In this document: piece by piece, positions 19,508 to 29,245 of the stretch | Position numbering within the stretch: the first letter of the stretch is position 1 | How the letters are laid out: each line of letters opens with the position of its first letter | Assembly (NCBI GenBank): GCA_018604165.1 | Contig: CP075895.1 | Coordinates: 806,001-870,000, forward strand | Reading direction: 5' to 3' | Length of the DNA: 64,000 nucleotides | DNA from: Chitinophagaceae bacterium LGM1 | GTDB taxonomy: Bacteria > Bacteroidota > Bacteroidia > Chitinophagales > Chitinophagaceae | The notes under the pieces: model-generated | Told to the model about the DNA's origin: nothing | What the model saw: only the letters and a program-made list of their open reading frames with translations | Database searches by the model: none | Made by a program: the position numbers and the translations under genes

Positions 19508-19825
19508 ATGACAGTATTATTCTTTTACAAAAACAAGGGTATACTTATACCTGTGTATTTTATATTGTGCTTTATTTTTTCATTAATTGTCTTTGCTAAT
19601 CTTCTAAGAATTAATGCAGGATTTACTTCTTGTATTGGTTTTTTGTTGACTGCTGGCTGGACTTATGCAACTCGCAACGATTATTATAAAAATAAAGAAG
19701 GTGTTAAAGTAAAAGTTGACATTAAAAATGAATTTTTCTGGATATCGATGAACATTTGGTATAAAATATTCCTGGTTGGGTCACTAATATGCTTTATCAT
19801 AGGTATTCGTCAAATTTTTCAATAA
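19508..19825 (+). CDS. small membrane protein, unknown
   Basis: 105 residues. Hydrophobic segments near 12-33, 38-52 and 85-101 suggest three membrane spans; the middle loop is charged (NDYYKNKEGVKVKVDIKNE). No family recognised. It is more AT-rich than uvrA and the cupin gene on either side. It follows uvrA by 62 bases and precedes the cupin gene by 15, so it may belong to a small operon with the cupin. Confidence 0.55.
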   Translation: MTVLFFYKNKGILIPVYFILCFIFSLIVFANLLRINAGFTSCIGFLLTAGWTYATRNDYYKNKEGVKVKVDIKNEFFWISMNIWYKIFLVGSLICFIIGIRQIFQ

Positions 19826-19840
19826 GAAAACTTCATACTC

Positions 19841-20200
19841 ATGCACAAAATAAACCTCTCTGAAAAACTGGCGTTGTTTTCAGAACACTGGAGCCCGAAG
19901 ATAGTGGGTGAGCTGAATGGGCAGCACGTAAAGCTTGTCAAGTTCAAAGGCGAATTTGTATGGCACAAGCATGATGATGAAGATGAATTATTTTATGTGT
20001 TACAGGGTAGTTTCCGTATGGAGTTCAGGGATAAAACCGTAGTGCTGCATGAGGGTGATATGCTGATAGTACCCAAAGGAATAGAACACCGTCCCGTAGC
20101 AGACGAAGAAGTAAGCGTAATGCTCTTTGAACCTGCGACTACACTCAACACAGGCGATGCAGAAAGTACACTGACAAAAGAGAAACTGGATTGGATATGA
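19841..20200 (+). CDS. single-domain cupin protein
   Basis: 119 residues. Cupin motif 1 is present as WHKHDDEDELFYVLQGSFRMEF (metal-binding His, His, Glu) and motif 2 as GDMLIVPKGIEHRPVADEEVSVMLFEP (His). A small beta-barrel metalloprotein of the cytoplasm; enzymatic or binding role not deducible. It ends 5 bases from the stop of the convergent GtrA gene. Confidence 0.88.
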   Translation: MHKINLSEKLALFSEHWSPKIVGELNGQHVKLVKFKGEFVWHKHDDEDELFYVLQGSFRMEFRDKTVVLHEGDMLIVPKGIEHRPVADEEVSVMLFEPATTLNTGDAESTLTKEKLDWI

Positions 20201-20205
20201 TAATC

Positions 20206-20709
20206 CTACTCTACCACAGCCGTATCTGGCTTTACCTTAAAGGTAAAGTTCCGCTGCGATACGTAGCTGAAAATGGCTACTAATCCGGTAGTGAGAATTT
20301 TTGATGGGGTGGCAAACCATCCAAAGCCATCTACAAACAACTTCAGGAATACATAGTTGAGTACTATGCACATAGCTACTAATACCGCGTAGCGAAATAG
20401 CTGGATGCGACCTTTGATGTTCGATTCGGGGAAAACAAGGTATTTAGAAAGCGCAAACCCAAGCGGGAAGCTGATGGAAAACGAAATGATGAAAGCGAAA
20501 ATATGCGCTGCAATATGCAGGTCGGCTATGTGTACCGTCTGCTTATGCAGTACAAAATTGTAGCTAAACCAGTAGATGATAATATCCAATGAGGTATTAG
20601 AGCCCCCGCAGGCAAGGTAGCGGAAGGTTTGCTTATTTATCCACCGAGAGAAGGGGGGATGAAAAAAGTCAATAAAGTTTAATATGGCACGCCTGTTATT
20701 GCCGTTCAC
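20206..20709 (-). CDS. GtrA-family membrane protein
   Basis: 167 residues with four hydrophobic helices. The family opening FRYLACGGSNTSLDIIIYWFSYN, the central SFPLGFALSKYLVFPES and the C-terminal FSYVSQRNFTFK (RNFTF is diagnostic) identify GtrA-like proteins, thought to move polyprenyl-phosphate-linked sugars across the inner membrane or to assist glycan synthesis. The start is GTG at 20709; there is no nearby ATG. It is the last gene of the leftward run murF-134aa-BtrH-like-gtrA, after a 64-base gap. Confidence 0.85.
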   Translation of the reverse strand: MNGNNRRAILNFIDFFHPPFSRWINKQTFRYLACGGSNTSLDIIIYWFSYNFVLHKQTVHIADLHIAAHIFAFIISFSISFPLGFALSKYLVFPESNIKGRIQLFRYAVLVAMCIVLNYVFLKLFVDGFGWFATPSKILTTGLVAIFSYVSQRNFTFKVKPDTAVVE

Positions 20710-20773
20710 ACAGAGGACAATTAGCTGACAAAAATAGCGATAATTTTTTACTCAGGTATTAAATGATATTATG

Positions 20774-21778
20774 TTACCACTTGATTTTCTGCATACGACC
20801 AAATAAATCGCGCTCTTTTTCGCCGCAAACACGTAGTAGGTCGCTGAGTTCGTCATAAGAAACAAGGTCAGACTTACGGTCTTTCATCAAGCGGGCAGCA
20901 TGGTAGGCAAAATTGCGCCAGTCGTCGCCTATTTTAGTTAGTTCGGCTGAAAACGATTGTAAATCATCTCTTCGCAGCATTGCACCTGCTTCCTGCAAAA
21001 AAGCAGCGTACAGAAAACGGAAACCCGCACCGCCCGTACCTATTTCTTCCTGCATACGTATTACGTTGCCCAAATAAAGGGATGCTTTGCGTGGAGTTAG
21101 TTTTTGCGGGTATTTCTTTATCTGCTTAGCCAGTAAAAAAATGGCTTTGTTGCCAAACCAGGGTAAGGGTGGCGATAACATGAAAAAGCAGGTTTGCTTA
21201 ATGCCGGCCTGTATGGCTTTGGTGAAATCTACCTGTTGTGGTACGTTTTTTACATAATACATAAAGCCCTTAGGCTCCGGTGTGCCTTTTGCAAAGCGGG
21301 CTTTGGCAAGGTCTTCGGGTAGTATCGTTGTTACATCTTCCAGTATCGGATCGCTGACAAGGTATTGGTTGTTTTCTTTGCCATATACTACCAGATTGTG
21401 CGCATTAAAGTGGAAACGAAACGCCTCAGGCAAATAAGGCAGATAATACACACTGCTAAGCATACCAGCGGGTTTGCCACTTGCCAATACTTCATCTAAT
21501 GCCTGATTGGCACGTTCGGGGGTACGGAAACGCTGCGTGTGCATATCAACACCCAAGCGTTGTGTAGTACGTTTGAAGATAGCACCTGGCCAAGTGCGGA
21601 AAGTAGTACCAGGTGTGCCACTCACTTTTACAAATGGCAGATGGGCAAAGAATAAACCAGCACCTATGCCAAATGCCATAGGCTCGCTGATGTTGATGCC
21701 AGCATGCCTTAATAGATTGGCTGTAACCCCACTCTCGCAATGGGCATGTTGGTAATGCTTGTATGGTAAAGTACTCAT
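20774..21778 (-). CDS. BtrH N-terminal / DUF4872 domain protein
   Basis: 334 residues. The N-terminal part opens with HAHCESGVTANLLRHAG, carrying the Cys of the BtrH_N (butirosin biosynthesis protein H) fold, and continues with a papain-like His-containing strand (FNAHNLVVYGKENNQYLVSDPI). The remainder matches the DUF4872-type helical region. BtrH transfers an acyl chain from a carrier protein to an amine in butirosin synthesis; Bacteroidota homologues are uncharacterised. It follows the 134-residue gene by 28 bases and lies in a run that starts with murF. The acyltransferase role is inference from the family. Confidence 0.82.
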   Translation of the reverse strand: MSTLPYKHYQHAHCESGVTANLLRHAGINISEPMAFGIGAGLFFAHLPFVKVSGTPGTTFRTWPGAIFKRTTQRLGVDMHTQRFRTPERANQALDEVLASGKPAGMLSSVYYLPYLPEAFRFHFNAHNLVVYGKENNQYLVSDPILEDVTTILPEDLAKARFAKGTPEPKGFMYYVKNVPQQVDFTKAIQAGIKQTCFFMLSPPLPWFGNKAIFLLAKQIKKYPQKLTPRKASLYLGNVIRMQEEIGTGGAGFRFLYAAFLQEAGAMLRRDDLQSFSAELTKIGDDWRNFAYHAARLMKDRKSDLVSYDELSDLLRVCGEKERDLFGRMQKIKW

Positions 21779-21806
21779 GTAGTTTGTGTAAGAATGGGGT
21801 AAACGA

Positions 21807-22211
21807 TTATTTTCCGAAGTTTTTCAATTCATCAACCGAGATGTTGAATACAGCAGCATATTTAGCCAGCATAGCAGGGCTCAGGTTACTAAATACAGAT
21901 GGCTTGAAGTGGCGTTTCACCTGCCATTGCCATTTGCCAACATATTTTGCCAACAACGATACTTCCATCAGGTTCTTTTGCATATAGTATGCAATCGGGC
22001 TCAGTTCGCCACGCTTTACTTTTTCTTCGGTTTCTGCCAGTTCTTCATCTACCGCATCCCAAGCCTGTTTGGTGGCTATGTTTTCTGCTTCCCAACCTGC
22101 AGAGGTGATGCCAGTGTACTTGCCATCGTTATCAACGGCATACATCAGCTTGTGTATTTTATCGCCCTCTTTAAAGTCGCGTTTATCCTGCGGTACTTCG
22201 TTTGCTTTCAT
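21807..22211 (-). CDS. conserved-looking small protein of unknown function
   Basis: 134 residues from ATG 22211 (MKANEVPQDKRDFKEGDKIHKLMYAVDN); the longer frame to 22313 would overlap murF and has no family-like extension. It is charged and helical, rich in Lys/Glu in the middle (DEELAETEEKVKRGE). The C-terminal NLSPAMLAKYAAVFNISVDELKNFGK looks like the last helices of an XRE-type helix-turn-helix unit, but no complete HTH is apparent. Not recognised. Sandwiched between murF (34 bases) and the BtrH-like gene (28 bases), probably one transcript. Confidence 0.65.
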   Translation of the reverse strand: MKANEVPQDKRDFKEGDKIHKLMYAVDNDGKYTGITSAGWEAENIATKQAWDAVDEELAETEEKVKRGELSPIAYYMQKNLMEVSLLAKYVGKWQWQVKRHFKPSVFSNLSPAMLAKYAAVFNISVDELKNFGK

Positions 22212-22245
22212 TGCAAAATATTTGCTGACAGTGAAATTAGTATAA

Positions 22246-23529
22246 TTATGATAAAGCATCCAGCAGCACTTCCATCTTACTACCGCGTGAACCTTTAATG
22301 AGGATGGCAGCATTGGCTGGTAGGTGTTGCTTTACATAAGCTGCAGCATCTGCAGATGTTTGAAAGTGCGGGTAGCTATGCGTAATGCCATCAAACTCTT
22401 TGCCTACCAGTATCACATTGCTCCAATTGTATTGTTGCACCAGTTGCACCAGTTCTGCATGTTCTTTAGCTTCTTCTGTTCCCATTTCTTTCATACCGCC
22501 TATCCATAGCATTTTGTTAGAGAGTTGTGTACCTGCAAAGTTGGTAATAGCAGCGCGCATACTGGTGGGGTTGGCATTGTACGCATCCAGTATAATTTTA
22601 TTGCTGCCTTTTTGTACCCATTGAGAACGGCTATTGTCGGGGTTGTATGTTTCGATAGCTTGTTTTATTAAATCAATATCAATACCAAAATGTAAACCAA
22701 CTGCTATAGCTACCATAGCATTGGGGAAGTTGTAATCGCCAACTAATTGTGTGTCTATTGTAGTACTAACAGGTTTATTAACTGCTACGGATAAGAATAC
22801 GTCTTTCATTACGGCTTGCCCTACATAGTCTGCATCTGCACTTCCATAGCTTACTTGATTGCTAATGCCCGCACTCATGCCTATAAGGTAATCGAGGTCT
22901 GTATTGCGAAAGATGATGCCATTATTATCGCGAATGAAATCGTACAGCTCACCCTTGCCTTTGCGTACACCTTCTATACCACCAAAGCCTTCTATATGTG
23001 CTTTGCCGCAATTGGTGATGATGGCGTGTGTTGGTAGCGCTATCTTACAATAGCTTTGAATTTCTTTCTGGTGATTCGCGCCCATTTCTATCACTGCCAT
23101 CTGTGCATCTGGCTTTATTTTCAGCAGTGTCAGCGGCACACCTATGTGGTTGTTCAGGTTGCCCTCTGTAGCATAAGTTATATACTGCTGTTGCAACACA
23201 GTAGTTACCAATTCTTTGGTGGTTGTTTTGCCGTTAGAGCCTGTGATGGCTATGAAGGGTATATTTAATTGTAGGCGATGATATTTTGCTAATTGTTGTA
23301 ATGCTGTCAATACATCCTCTACTAGTAAATAGCGCTCGTCAATAGCATATTCATGTTCGTCAATTACAGCATAGGCAGCACCGGCATCTAATGCGTGTTT
23401 GGCAAAAGCATTGCCGTTAAAATTGGGGCCTTTCAGTGCAAAGAATATATCACCCTGCTTTAGTTTGCGGGTATCTGTTTGTACAGAAGGATGTTGTTTG
23501 TAAATATTGTATAAAGCTGGTGTTTCCAA
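22246..23529 (-). CDS. murF: UDP-N-acetylmuramoyl-tripeptide--D-alanyl-D-alanine ligase
   Basis: 427 residues. N-terminal substrate-binding domain with SVQTDTRKLKQGDIFFALKG; ATP loop ITGSNGKTTTKELV; central EMGANHQKEI and NCGKAHIEGFGG; C-terminal DAYNANPTSM and the late IGGMKEMG. It adds D-Ala-D-Ala to UDP-MurNAc-tripeptide in peptidoglycan precursor synthesis in the cytoplasm. The start codon is TTG at 23529, since no ATG lies at a family-consistent place. It lies outside any dcw-type cell-wall cluster. A strong terminator at 23553-23588 separates it from gldJ. Confidence 0.95.
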   Translation of the reverse strand: METPALYNIYKQHPSVQTDTRKLKQGDIFFALKGPNFNGNAFAKHALDAGAAYAVIDEHEYAIDERYLLVEDVLTALQQLAKYHRLQLNIPFIAITGSNGKTTTKELVTTVLQQQYITYATEGNLNNHIGVPLTLLKIKPDAQMAVIEMGANHQKEIQSYCKIALPTHAIITNCGKAHIEGFGGIEGVRKGKGELYDFIRDNNGIIFRNTDLDYLIGMSAGISNQVSYGSADADYVGQAVMKDVFLSVAVNKPVSTTIDTQLVGDYNFPNAMVAIAVGLHFGIDIDLIKQAIETYNPDNSRSQWVQKGSNKIILDAYNANPTSMRAAITNFAGTQLSNKMLWIGGMKEMGTEEAKEHAELVQLVQQYNWSNVILVGKEFDGITHSYPHFQTSADAAAYVKQHLPANAAILIKGSRGSKMEVLLDALS

Positions 23530-23552
23530 AGCCTGCTTGTTTAGGGTATAAA

Positions 23553-23588
23553 AATAACAAACCCCTTCGGAAGAAGGGGTTTGTTATT
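23553..23588 (-). terminator. terminator after gldJ
   Basis: 16-bp perfect stem (AATAACAAACCCCTTC and complement) with a 4-base loop, 18 bases past the gldJ stop. It insulates murF from gldJ. Confidence 0.85.
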
Positions 23589-23605
23589 ATGAAAAGAAAC
23601 TATAA

Positions 23606-25138
23606 TTATTTGCGAGGAGGACGACCACCTTTTTTACCGAAGTAGTTACCAGCTCTTTCGTCATTGCGACCGTTAGGAGAACCGAGACGATCCATTACAC
23701 AACGGAAACCAATAGAGGCACTTGATTGCTTAGCCTGCATAAAGCGGCGAGTGCCCGGAGACATCCAATAAGCACGGTCGTTCCAAGAAGCACCTTTGTA
23801 TATTTTAGAATCGTTGTTTACCAACGTATTCATACCGTAATTGTAAACAAACTGAGAAGCACTGTCACCGTCCTGATAGTTACGCAAGTCTGCCGTATTA
23901 CCATCAAAAATTTCTTTTGCCATTACTTCATCATCAGTCAATATGCGTTTCGATAAATGACCCAAGCTGTCTTTTTCATCCAGTTGATTGTCTTCTGCTA
24001 TACGCTTGTAAGTGTCGTATACATTACCACGATAAGGACGGAAATCGTTCAAATCGCTTGTATATGGACGATAAGTATCCAATACCCACTCAGAAACGTT
24101 GCCTGCCATATTGTACAAGCCGTAAGAGTTTGGCTGATATGAATAGATAGGAGCAGGAATGTCTGCATTATCATTCAAACCACCTGCAAGACCCATTGCA
24201 TCACCTTTGCCGCGTTTGAAGTTGCCAAGGAACTGACCTTGATAAGAGTTGCGGATGCCATAACGAGTAGTATAAGCATCACCCCAAGGATATACGTTAC
24301 GGTCTGTAATTACTTCTTCACCACGACGACGCCCTGTTTCGCGTTCCGGGTTGTTGCCTATGTTTGCAACGGCAGCATATTCCCATTCAGCTTCTGTCGG
24401 GAGGCGGTAGTTTGGCAGCAGATAGCCGTCAGAATATCGCATATTACGTTTGCCTGCACCCTGAGGGTCAAGGTCGCGCTTGCGATTTCTGCCTGGTGTA
24501 CCATCGTACTGACCATTGGTGTATGTTTCAGAGTCGAAGATATCTTCGTTCACCTGAGTTGGATTCTTTTTCAGGAAACCGTTTTTGATGAGGATATACT
24601 CATTAACACGGTCACTGCGCCATTTAGCAAATTCATTTGCCTGATTCCAACTAACACCTACTACAGGATAGTAGTTGTAAGCCGCATGGCGGAAATAATA
24701 TTGAACCAATGGTTCGTTGTAAGACAGAGCCTTGCGCCAGCAAGTAGTGTCGGGCAATGCCTTGGCTATAACTTCGGGATAGTCAGAACCGTAAGAACGA
24801 TACATCCAGTAGATGTACTCACGGTAGTGAACGTTTGCCACCTCTGTTTCGTCCATATAGAACGAAGAAACAGAAACGGTACGCGGGATGTTGTTGCGTT
24901 CTACGGTCAGGTCTTCTTCAGTTTGACCCATTGTAAAGCGTCCACCTTCAACGAAGGTAAGGCCGGGGCCTGTTTGCTGGCCAGGATAATTGGCCACATC
25001 AAAACCACCGAGGCGCGGGTCATTATAATCCCAGCCGGTTGTCTGCGAAACACCGACATTTTGTTTAGAAGAGCAAGCTGTAAGAAAGGTAGCTGTCCCG
25101 ATGCAAAGCAAGCTCACGCCGATGAGAGTTCTTTTCAT
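23606..25138 (-). CDS. gldJ: gliding-motility lipoprotein GldJ (formylglycine-generating-enzyme fold)
   Basis: 510 residues. Signal/lipobox MKRTLIGVSLLCIGTATFLTAC gives a lipidated Cys. The segment GPGLTFVEGGRFTMGQ, then SFYMDETEVANVHYREYI and later YRLPTEAEWEYAA and GNVSEWVLDTYRP, is the sulfatase-modifying-factor fold used by GldJ/GldK. The ATGW-like opening TTGWDYNDPRLGGF and the spacing favour GldJ. It acts at the outer-membrane side of the type IX secretion/gliding machine and stabilises the other Gld proteins. Divergent from porU across 262 bases; the gldJ-porU-porV neighbourhood is also found in Flavobacterium. C-terminus ends in basic GKKGGRPPRK. Confidence 0.9.
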   Translation of the reverse strand: MKRTLIGVSLLCIGTATFLTACSSKQNVGVSQTTGWDYNDPRLGGFDVANYPGQQTGPGLTFVEGGRFTMGQTEEDLTVERNNIPRTVSVSSFYMDETEVANVHYREYIYWMYRSYGSDYPEVIAKALPDTTCWRKALSYNEPLVQYYFRHAAYNYYPVVGVSWNQANEFAKWRSDRVNEYILIKNGFLKKNPTQVNEDIFDSETYTNGQYDGTPGRNRKRDLDPQGAGKRNMRYSDGYLLPNYRLPTEAEWEYAAVANIGNNPERETGRRRGEEVITDRNVYPWGDAYTTRYGIRNSYQGQFLGNFKRGKGDAMGLAGGLNDNADIPAPIYSYQPNSYGLYNMAGNVSEWVLDTYRPYTSDLNDFRPYRGNVYDTYKRIAEDNQLDEKDSLGHLSKRILTDDEVMAKEIFDGNTADLRNYQDGDSASQFVYNYGMNTLVNNDSKIYKGASWNDRAYWMSPGTRRFMQAKQSSASIGFRCVMDRLGSPNGRNDERAGNYFGKKGGRPPRK

Positions 25139-25354
25139 AATCAGAGAAAAATATTTACGACGAATTGGTTCAACAATTTGTTAAAAGTTGTTACAATGAT
25201 AGAGCATTCTTTTCATAAAGTCAAGCATCCGAAACTTATAATCTTAAAATAATCCTTTTTGAGTAAATAATTCGTATTTTATAATATCTTATCAGGTTTT
25301 ACGTTAAGATTACATTATTGTGGCTTTTTACGCCGTCAAAAGCTGTCAAACCCT

Positions 25355-25362
25355 TAAATTTG
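25355..25362 (+). promoter_or_regulatory. -7 element of porU
   Basis: TAAATTTG, an exact TAnnTTTG, lies 8 bases before the first ATG (25371) and 38 before the preferred ATG (25401). The position argues for the downstream start. Confidence 0.5.
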
Positions 25363-25400
25363 AGTAATATATGAATAGCCCAATCCAGTGTGTTTATAGA

Positions 25401-28400
25401 ATGAAAAAACTACTTATAACTACAACGTGCATTTTAAGTTTTGTAAGTGCTTTTGCAGGTGCAAAATATGATGTAAATGTGTTGCCGTCGAACATTAGTA
25501 ATGGCTACATTGTAAAAAAGATATGGCTGGATTCATATTCCGTTCCTACTATAGAAGTAGAACGTCTGATATATAAGCCTGTAGCACAGTTGCCAGCAGA
25601 CGCTTTGCCGGTAACTGACCCACAATGCGATATCGTTTTAGGGAAAGAACGCAAACGCCCATTTGCACTAATAAGAATACCTGTATATAAAAATGAAGCT
25701 GATGGTATCAAGCAGTTAGTATCTGCAACGTTGGACGTAACTGAAAGTACTGAGACACTTCCGGCAACAGCATTAAAAACTACATCGGCAAATTCTCCAT
25801 TAGCATCAGGAGATTGGTATAAGGTAGCAATAGCAGATGACGGACTATACAAGATTGATTATGCCTTTCTCAGCACAAAAGCCGGTATTAGCGGCACTAT
25901 CCCATCTGCACAGATAAGGGTGTTTGGTAATGGTGGCAATATGTTGCCAGAAGATAATGCCAAGCCACGTAAAGACGACCTTACAGAAACAGCCATTTGG
26001 ATGAATGACGGGGGGGATGGCTCGTTCGGTCCAGGCGATTATTTCATGTTTTATGCTGTAGGCCCGACAGGTTGGGTTTTAGATGCACCTAATGGCATTT
26101 TTACACACATTAAAAACCTGTATGAAGACAAAGGTTATTACTTCATTAATCTGAATGGTGCTAATGGCAAACGCATAGGTAAGCAAGGTACACCGCCAGC
26201 ACCCAATGCATTTGTAAGTAGTTATAATGATTACAAACTACATGAACAAGACCTCTTCAACCCAGCAAAGTATGGTAAAAACTGGGTAGGTGAAGATATG
26301 AGCAATAAGCCAGGCGCATCGCTCACCAGAAGTTTTGAGTTTGATTTAGGAACATTGGCTGGAGACGCCGGATACCGAATAGCTCTTGCTTCAAGGTGTA
26401 CGGAAGCACCGAATAACTTTACGATAACGCGTAATGGTGCTAACATTGGCAACTATACGCTCGACAGGGCAGCTTATAATGATGATGTCGCACCTTTGAC
26501 ATATGAAGTAAAATTAGTGAAACTGCAAGGTGCGGGAGGTAAAAATACCATCAGCATTACATATAACCCTGCAAACAACGAAGGCACAGGTTATGTAGAC
26601 TTTATTGAAATTAATACCCGCAGGCAATTAATGTTTGAAGCAGACGCTTTTACTTTCAGAGACATTAACAGCGTAGCAGCAGGTAATGCTGCATCTTTCA
26701 GCATTGGCAATGCTGATGGTGCTACACAAGTGTGGGATGTTACTGATATGCATGAACCAATACAGATGAGTGGCAATTTGTCTGGTAATACATATACTTT
26801 CAGTAATAACGCACAGTCTTTGAGGCAATATGCAGCAACGAAAGGGGGGAATGCACCTGCACCGGAATTTGTTGGTAAAATACCCAATCAAAACCTGCAC
26901 GGCGAGGCTCAGACAGATTATATTATCGTATCCAACAGCAATTTTCTGCAAGCAGCCAATGAATTAGCAGATTTTCATAAACAACGTAGCAAACTGCGAG
27001 TATTGGTTACAACGCCGGAGCTCATATATAACGAGTTTTCTTCGGGTGGACAAGACATCAGTGCTATACGCGATTTTGTAAAGATGTTTTATGACAGGGC
27101 TGGTACAGATACTACCCAAATGCCCAAATATCTATTATTACTTGGAGATGCATCGTATGATTATAGAAACAGGCTCAGCAACAATACCAATTACGTGCCT
27201 ACGTTTGAGTCGGCACAATCTTTTGACAAAATAGGCAGCTATAGTGGTGATGATTTTTTTGGGTTTCTTGACGACAATGAAAATATAGAAGCTACAAACA
27301 TTGCTAATACGCTGGATGTTGGTATGGGAAGGTTTCCGGTAAAATCGCTTGATGAAGCACTTGCTATGGTGAATAAGATAAAAGCGTATAAAAGCCCTGC
27401 ATCACTTGGTGCATGGCGTTTAAGTACCACTTTCGTAACTGATAATGAAGATATTGCTGGTGAACATATGGATGATGGTGAAATTATGGAGGCAATAATA
27501 GAAAAACGTAGTAATCTGTATAACAGCACCAAAGTATATCAGGATGCAATCCCATTTATCTCTACACCAGGTGGGTTGCGTGCACCGCAAGCAAATAAAA
27601 TGATAAATGATCAGGTATTTAAAGGTACGCTGTTGCTAAACTATAGCGGCCATGGCAACATAGACGTATTGTCTGCAGAACGTATTGTGACGCAAGATGA
27701 TTATAACAAATGGGATAACCTACACAAGATGCCTGTAATGATAACAGCAACCTGCGATTTTGGTCAATTTGACCAGCCTCAGTTTGTGTCTGCAGGTGAG
27801 CAATTGGTGCTTAAAAAAGACGGTGGTGCAATAGGCTCACTCACTACAACACAATTAGTGTATCAGGCACCTAATCGAATAATCAATAAAGACTTTCTCG
27901 AAGCACAGTTTAGTAGGGTAAACGGCAAGTGGAATACGTTTGGTGATGCGTTGCGTATTGGTAAAAACAAAACATATAGTGATGCATCCACTTCATCATC
28001 TTATATTGTAAACTTCAGGAAATTTGCTTTGTTGGGAGACCCCGCATTGACACCCAACTTCCCTGAATATTACATACAATTGGAAAGTATTAATGATGGC
28101 GTTACGGGGTTGGCGGTTAACACAATATCTGCTTTGGGTAGTTACGCATTGCATGGCAAAGTAACAAATGCTTCCGGCGCACTGCTAAGTAGCTTTACGG
28201 GCAGGCTGAATGTGGTGATTTTTGACAAGCCACGCACTGTTAAAACACTTACAGACATCAATAAAACTTTCAAACAGCGCAATAACATTATATACAGAGG
28301 GCGTGCAACTGTTACGAATGGCAAATTCTCTGTTTACTTTATTGCTCCCAAGGATATTAACTACGAAATAGGTAAAGGCAAAATCAGTCTCTATGCAGAG

Positions 28401-29135
28401 AATGGTGAAACAGATGCTGCAGGTGCAGATACATCCTATAATATTGGTGGTTATTCAGACAATCCGATATTGGAGAATAATCCACCTGTAGTGCGCCCCT
28501 ATATTGGCGACAGTTTGTTTAAAAATGGCGGACTGACAGGTAGCAACCCATTGCTCTTTGCAATACTTGAAGACGAAACAGGCATCAACGTATCGGGCAA
28601 TGCCGTAGGGCACGATTTGGTGGGTATACTGGATGATAATGCAGAAGCGCCTTATGTGATGAATGACTATTATGAAACGGAATCAAACACATATAAAAGA
28701 GGCTATGTAAACTTCCCATTGTATGATATACCTGAAGGCAGACACAGGATGCGTGTCAAAGCTTGGGATGTAAACAACAATTCGGGAGAGGGTACAGTTG
28801 ATTTTGAGGTGGCAAATGGCAGTATAATGAAGGTAAGGAAACTTATGAATTACCCCAATCCATTCAAACATAGAACGACCTTTGTTTTTGAGCACAATCA
28901 CCCAGACGAAAGCCTGTATGCAGAAATAAATATATACGCTATGGATGGCAGGTTGGTTAAAACACTGCGTCAACAATTTGATGCAGGCAATGGTGCCAGC
29001 AGGGAGTTGACCTGGGATGGTGCAGATAATAACGGTGCTTTGCTTCAATCAGGCGTATACCTATATAAAATATCTATAGCATCAGAGAATGGAGCCAGAG
29101 ATATGGCATACCAAAAACTGGTGATAACCCGTTAA
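25401..29135 (+). CDS. porU: PorU, type IX secretion system C-terminal signal peptidase (C25 family)
   Basis: 1244 residues from ATG 25401, which starts a signal peptide MKKLLITTTCILSFVSAFAG; ATG 25371 would precede it by 10 residues. The gingipain-type C25 domain spans roughly residues 500-900: FVKMFYDRAG, LLLLGDASYDYRN, the catalytic His region LLNYSGHGNIDVLSAERI and the nucleophile region MITATCDFGQFDQPQ. A long beta region follows, ending in a type-A-like CTD with NYPNPFKHRTTFVFEHN and YLYKISIASENGARDMAYQKLVI. It removes CTDs of T9SS cargo and attaches cargo to lipopolysaccharide at the cell surface. PorV is next. Confidence 0.94.
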   Translation: MKKLLITTTCILSFVSAFAGAKYDVNVLPSNISNGYIVKKIWLDSYSVPTIEVERLIYKPVAQLPADALPVTDPQCDIVLGKERKRPFALIRIPVYKNEADGIKQLVSATLDVTESTETLPATALKTTSANSPLASGDWYKVAIADDGLYKIDYAFLSTKAGISGTIPSAQIRVFGNGGNMLPEDNAKPRKDDLTETAIWMNDGGDGSFGPGDYFMFYAVGPTGWVLDAPNGIFTHIKNLYEDKGYYFINLNGANGKRIGKQGTPPAPNAFVSSYNDYKLHEQDLFNPAKYGKNWVGEDMSNKPGASLTRSFEFDLGTLAGDAGYRIALASRCTEAPNNFTITRNGANIGNYTLDRAAYNDDVAPLTYEVKLVKLQGAGGKNTISITYNPANNEGTGYVDFIEINTRRQLMFEADAFTFRDINSVAAGNAASFSIGNADGATQVWDVTDMHEPIQMSGNLSGNTYTFSNNAQSLRQYAATKGGNAPAPEFVGKIPNQNLHGEAQTDYIIVSNSNFLQAANELADFHKQRSKLRVLVTTPELIYNEFSSGGQDISAIRDFVKMFYDRAGTDTTQMPKYLLLLGDASYDYRNRLSNNTNYVPTFESAQSFDKIGSYSGDDFFGFLDDNENIEATNIANTLDVGMGRFPVKSLDEALAMVNKIKAYKSPASLGAWRLSTTFVTDNEDIAGEHMDDGEIMEAIIEKRSNLYNSTKVYQDAIPFISTPGGLRAPQANKMINDQVFKGTLLLNYSGHGNIDVLSAERIVTQDDYNKWDNLHKMPVMITATCDFGQFDQPQFVSAGEQLVLKKDGGAIGSLTTTQLVYQAPNRIINKDFLEAQFSRVNGKWNTFGDALRIGKNKTYSDASTSSSYIVNFRKFALLGDPALTPNFPEYYIQLESINDGVTGLAVNTISALGSYALHGKVTNASGALLSSFTGRLNVVIFDKPRTVKTLTDINKTFKQRNNIIYRGRATVTNGKFSVYFIAPKDINYEIGKGKISLYAENGETDAAGADTSYNIGGYSDNPILENNPPVVRPYIGDSLFKNGGLTGSNPLLFAILEDETGINVSGNAVGHDLVGILDDNAEAPYVMNDYYETESNTYKRGYVNFPLYDIPEGRHRMRVKAWDVNNNSGEGTVDFEVANGSIMKVRKLMNYPNPFKHRTTFVFEHNHPDESLYAEINIYAMDGRLVKTLRQQFDAGNGASRELTWDGADNNGALLQSGVYLYKISIASENGARDMAYQKLVITR

Positions 29136-29186
29136 TAATCATGTTAAGTATCTTATCTTAGCATTTTACAGGTAATTTTTATATAA

Positions 29187-29217
29187 TTTGCCCGAAACAC
29201 GAAATAAGATACCTTTG
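29187..29217 (+). promoter_or_regulatory. porV promoter
   Basis: TTTG at 29187-29190, 19-base spacer, TACCTTTG at 29210-29217: full Bacteroidota -33/-7 pair. The predicted start is near 29222, leader about 24 bases. It would allow porV expression separately from porU. Confidence 0.65.
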
Positions 29218-29245
29218 CAAAACTTTAAAATAAATTGTAATTAGA

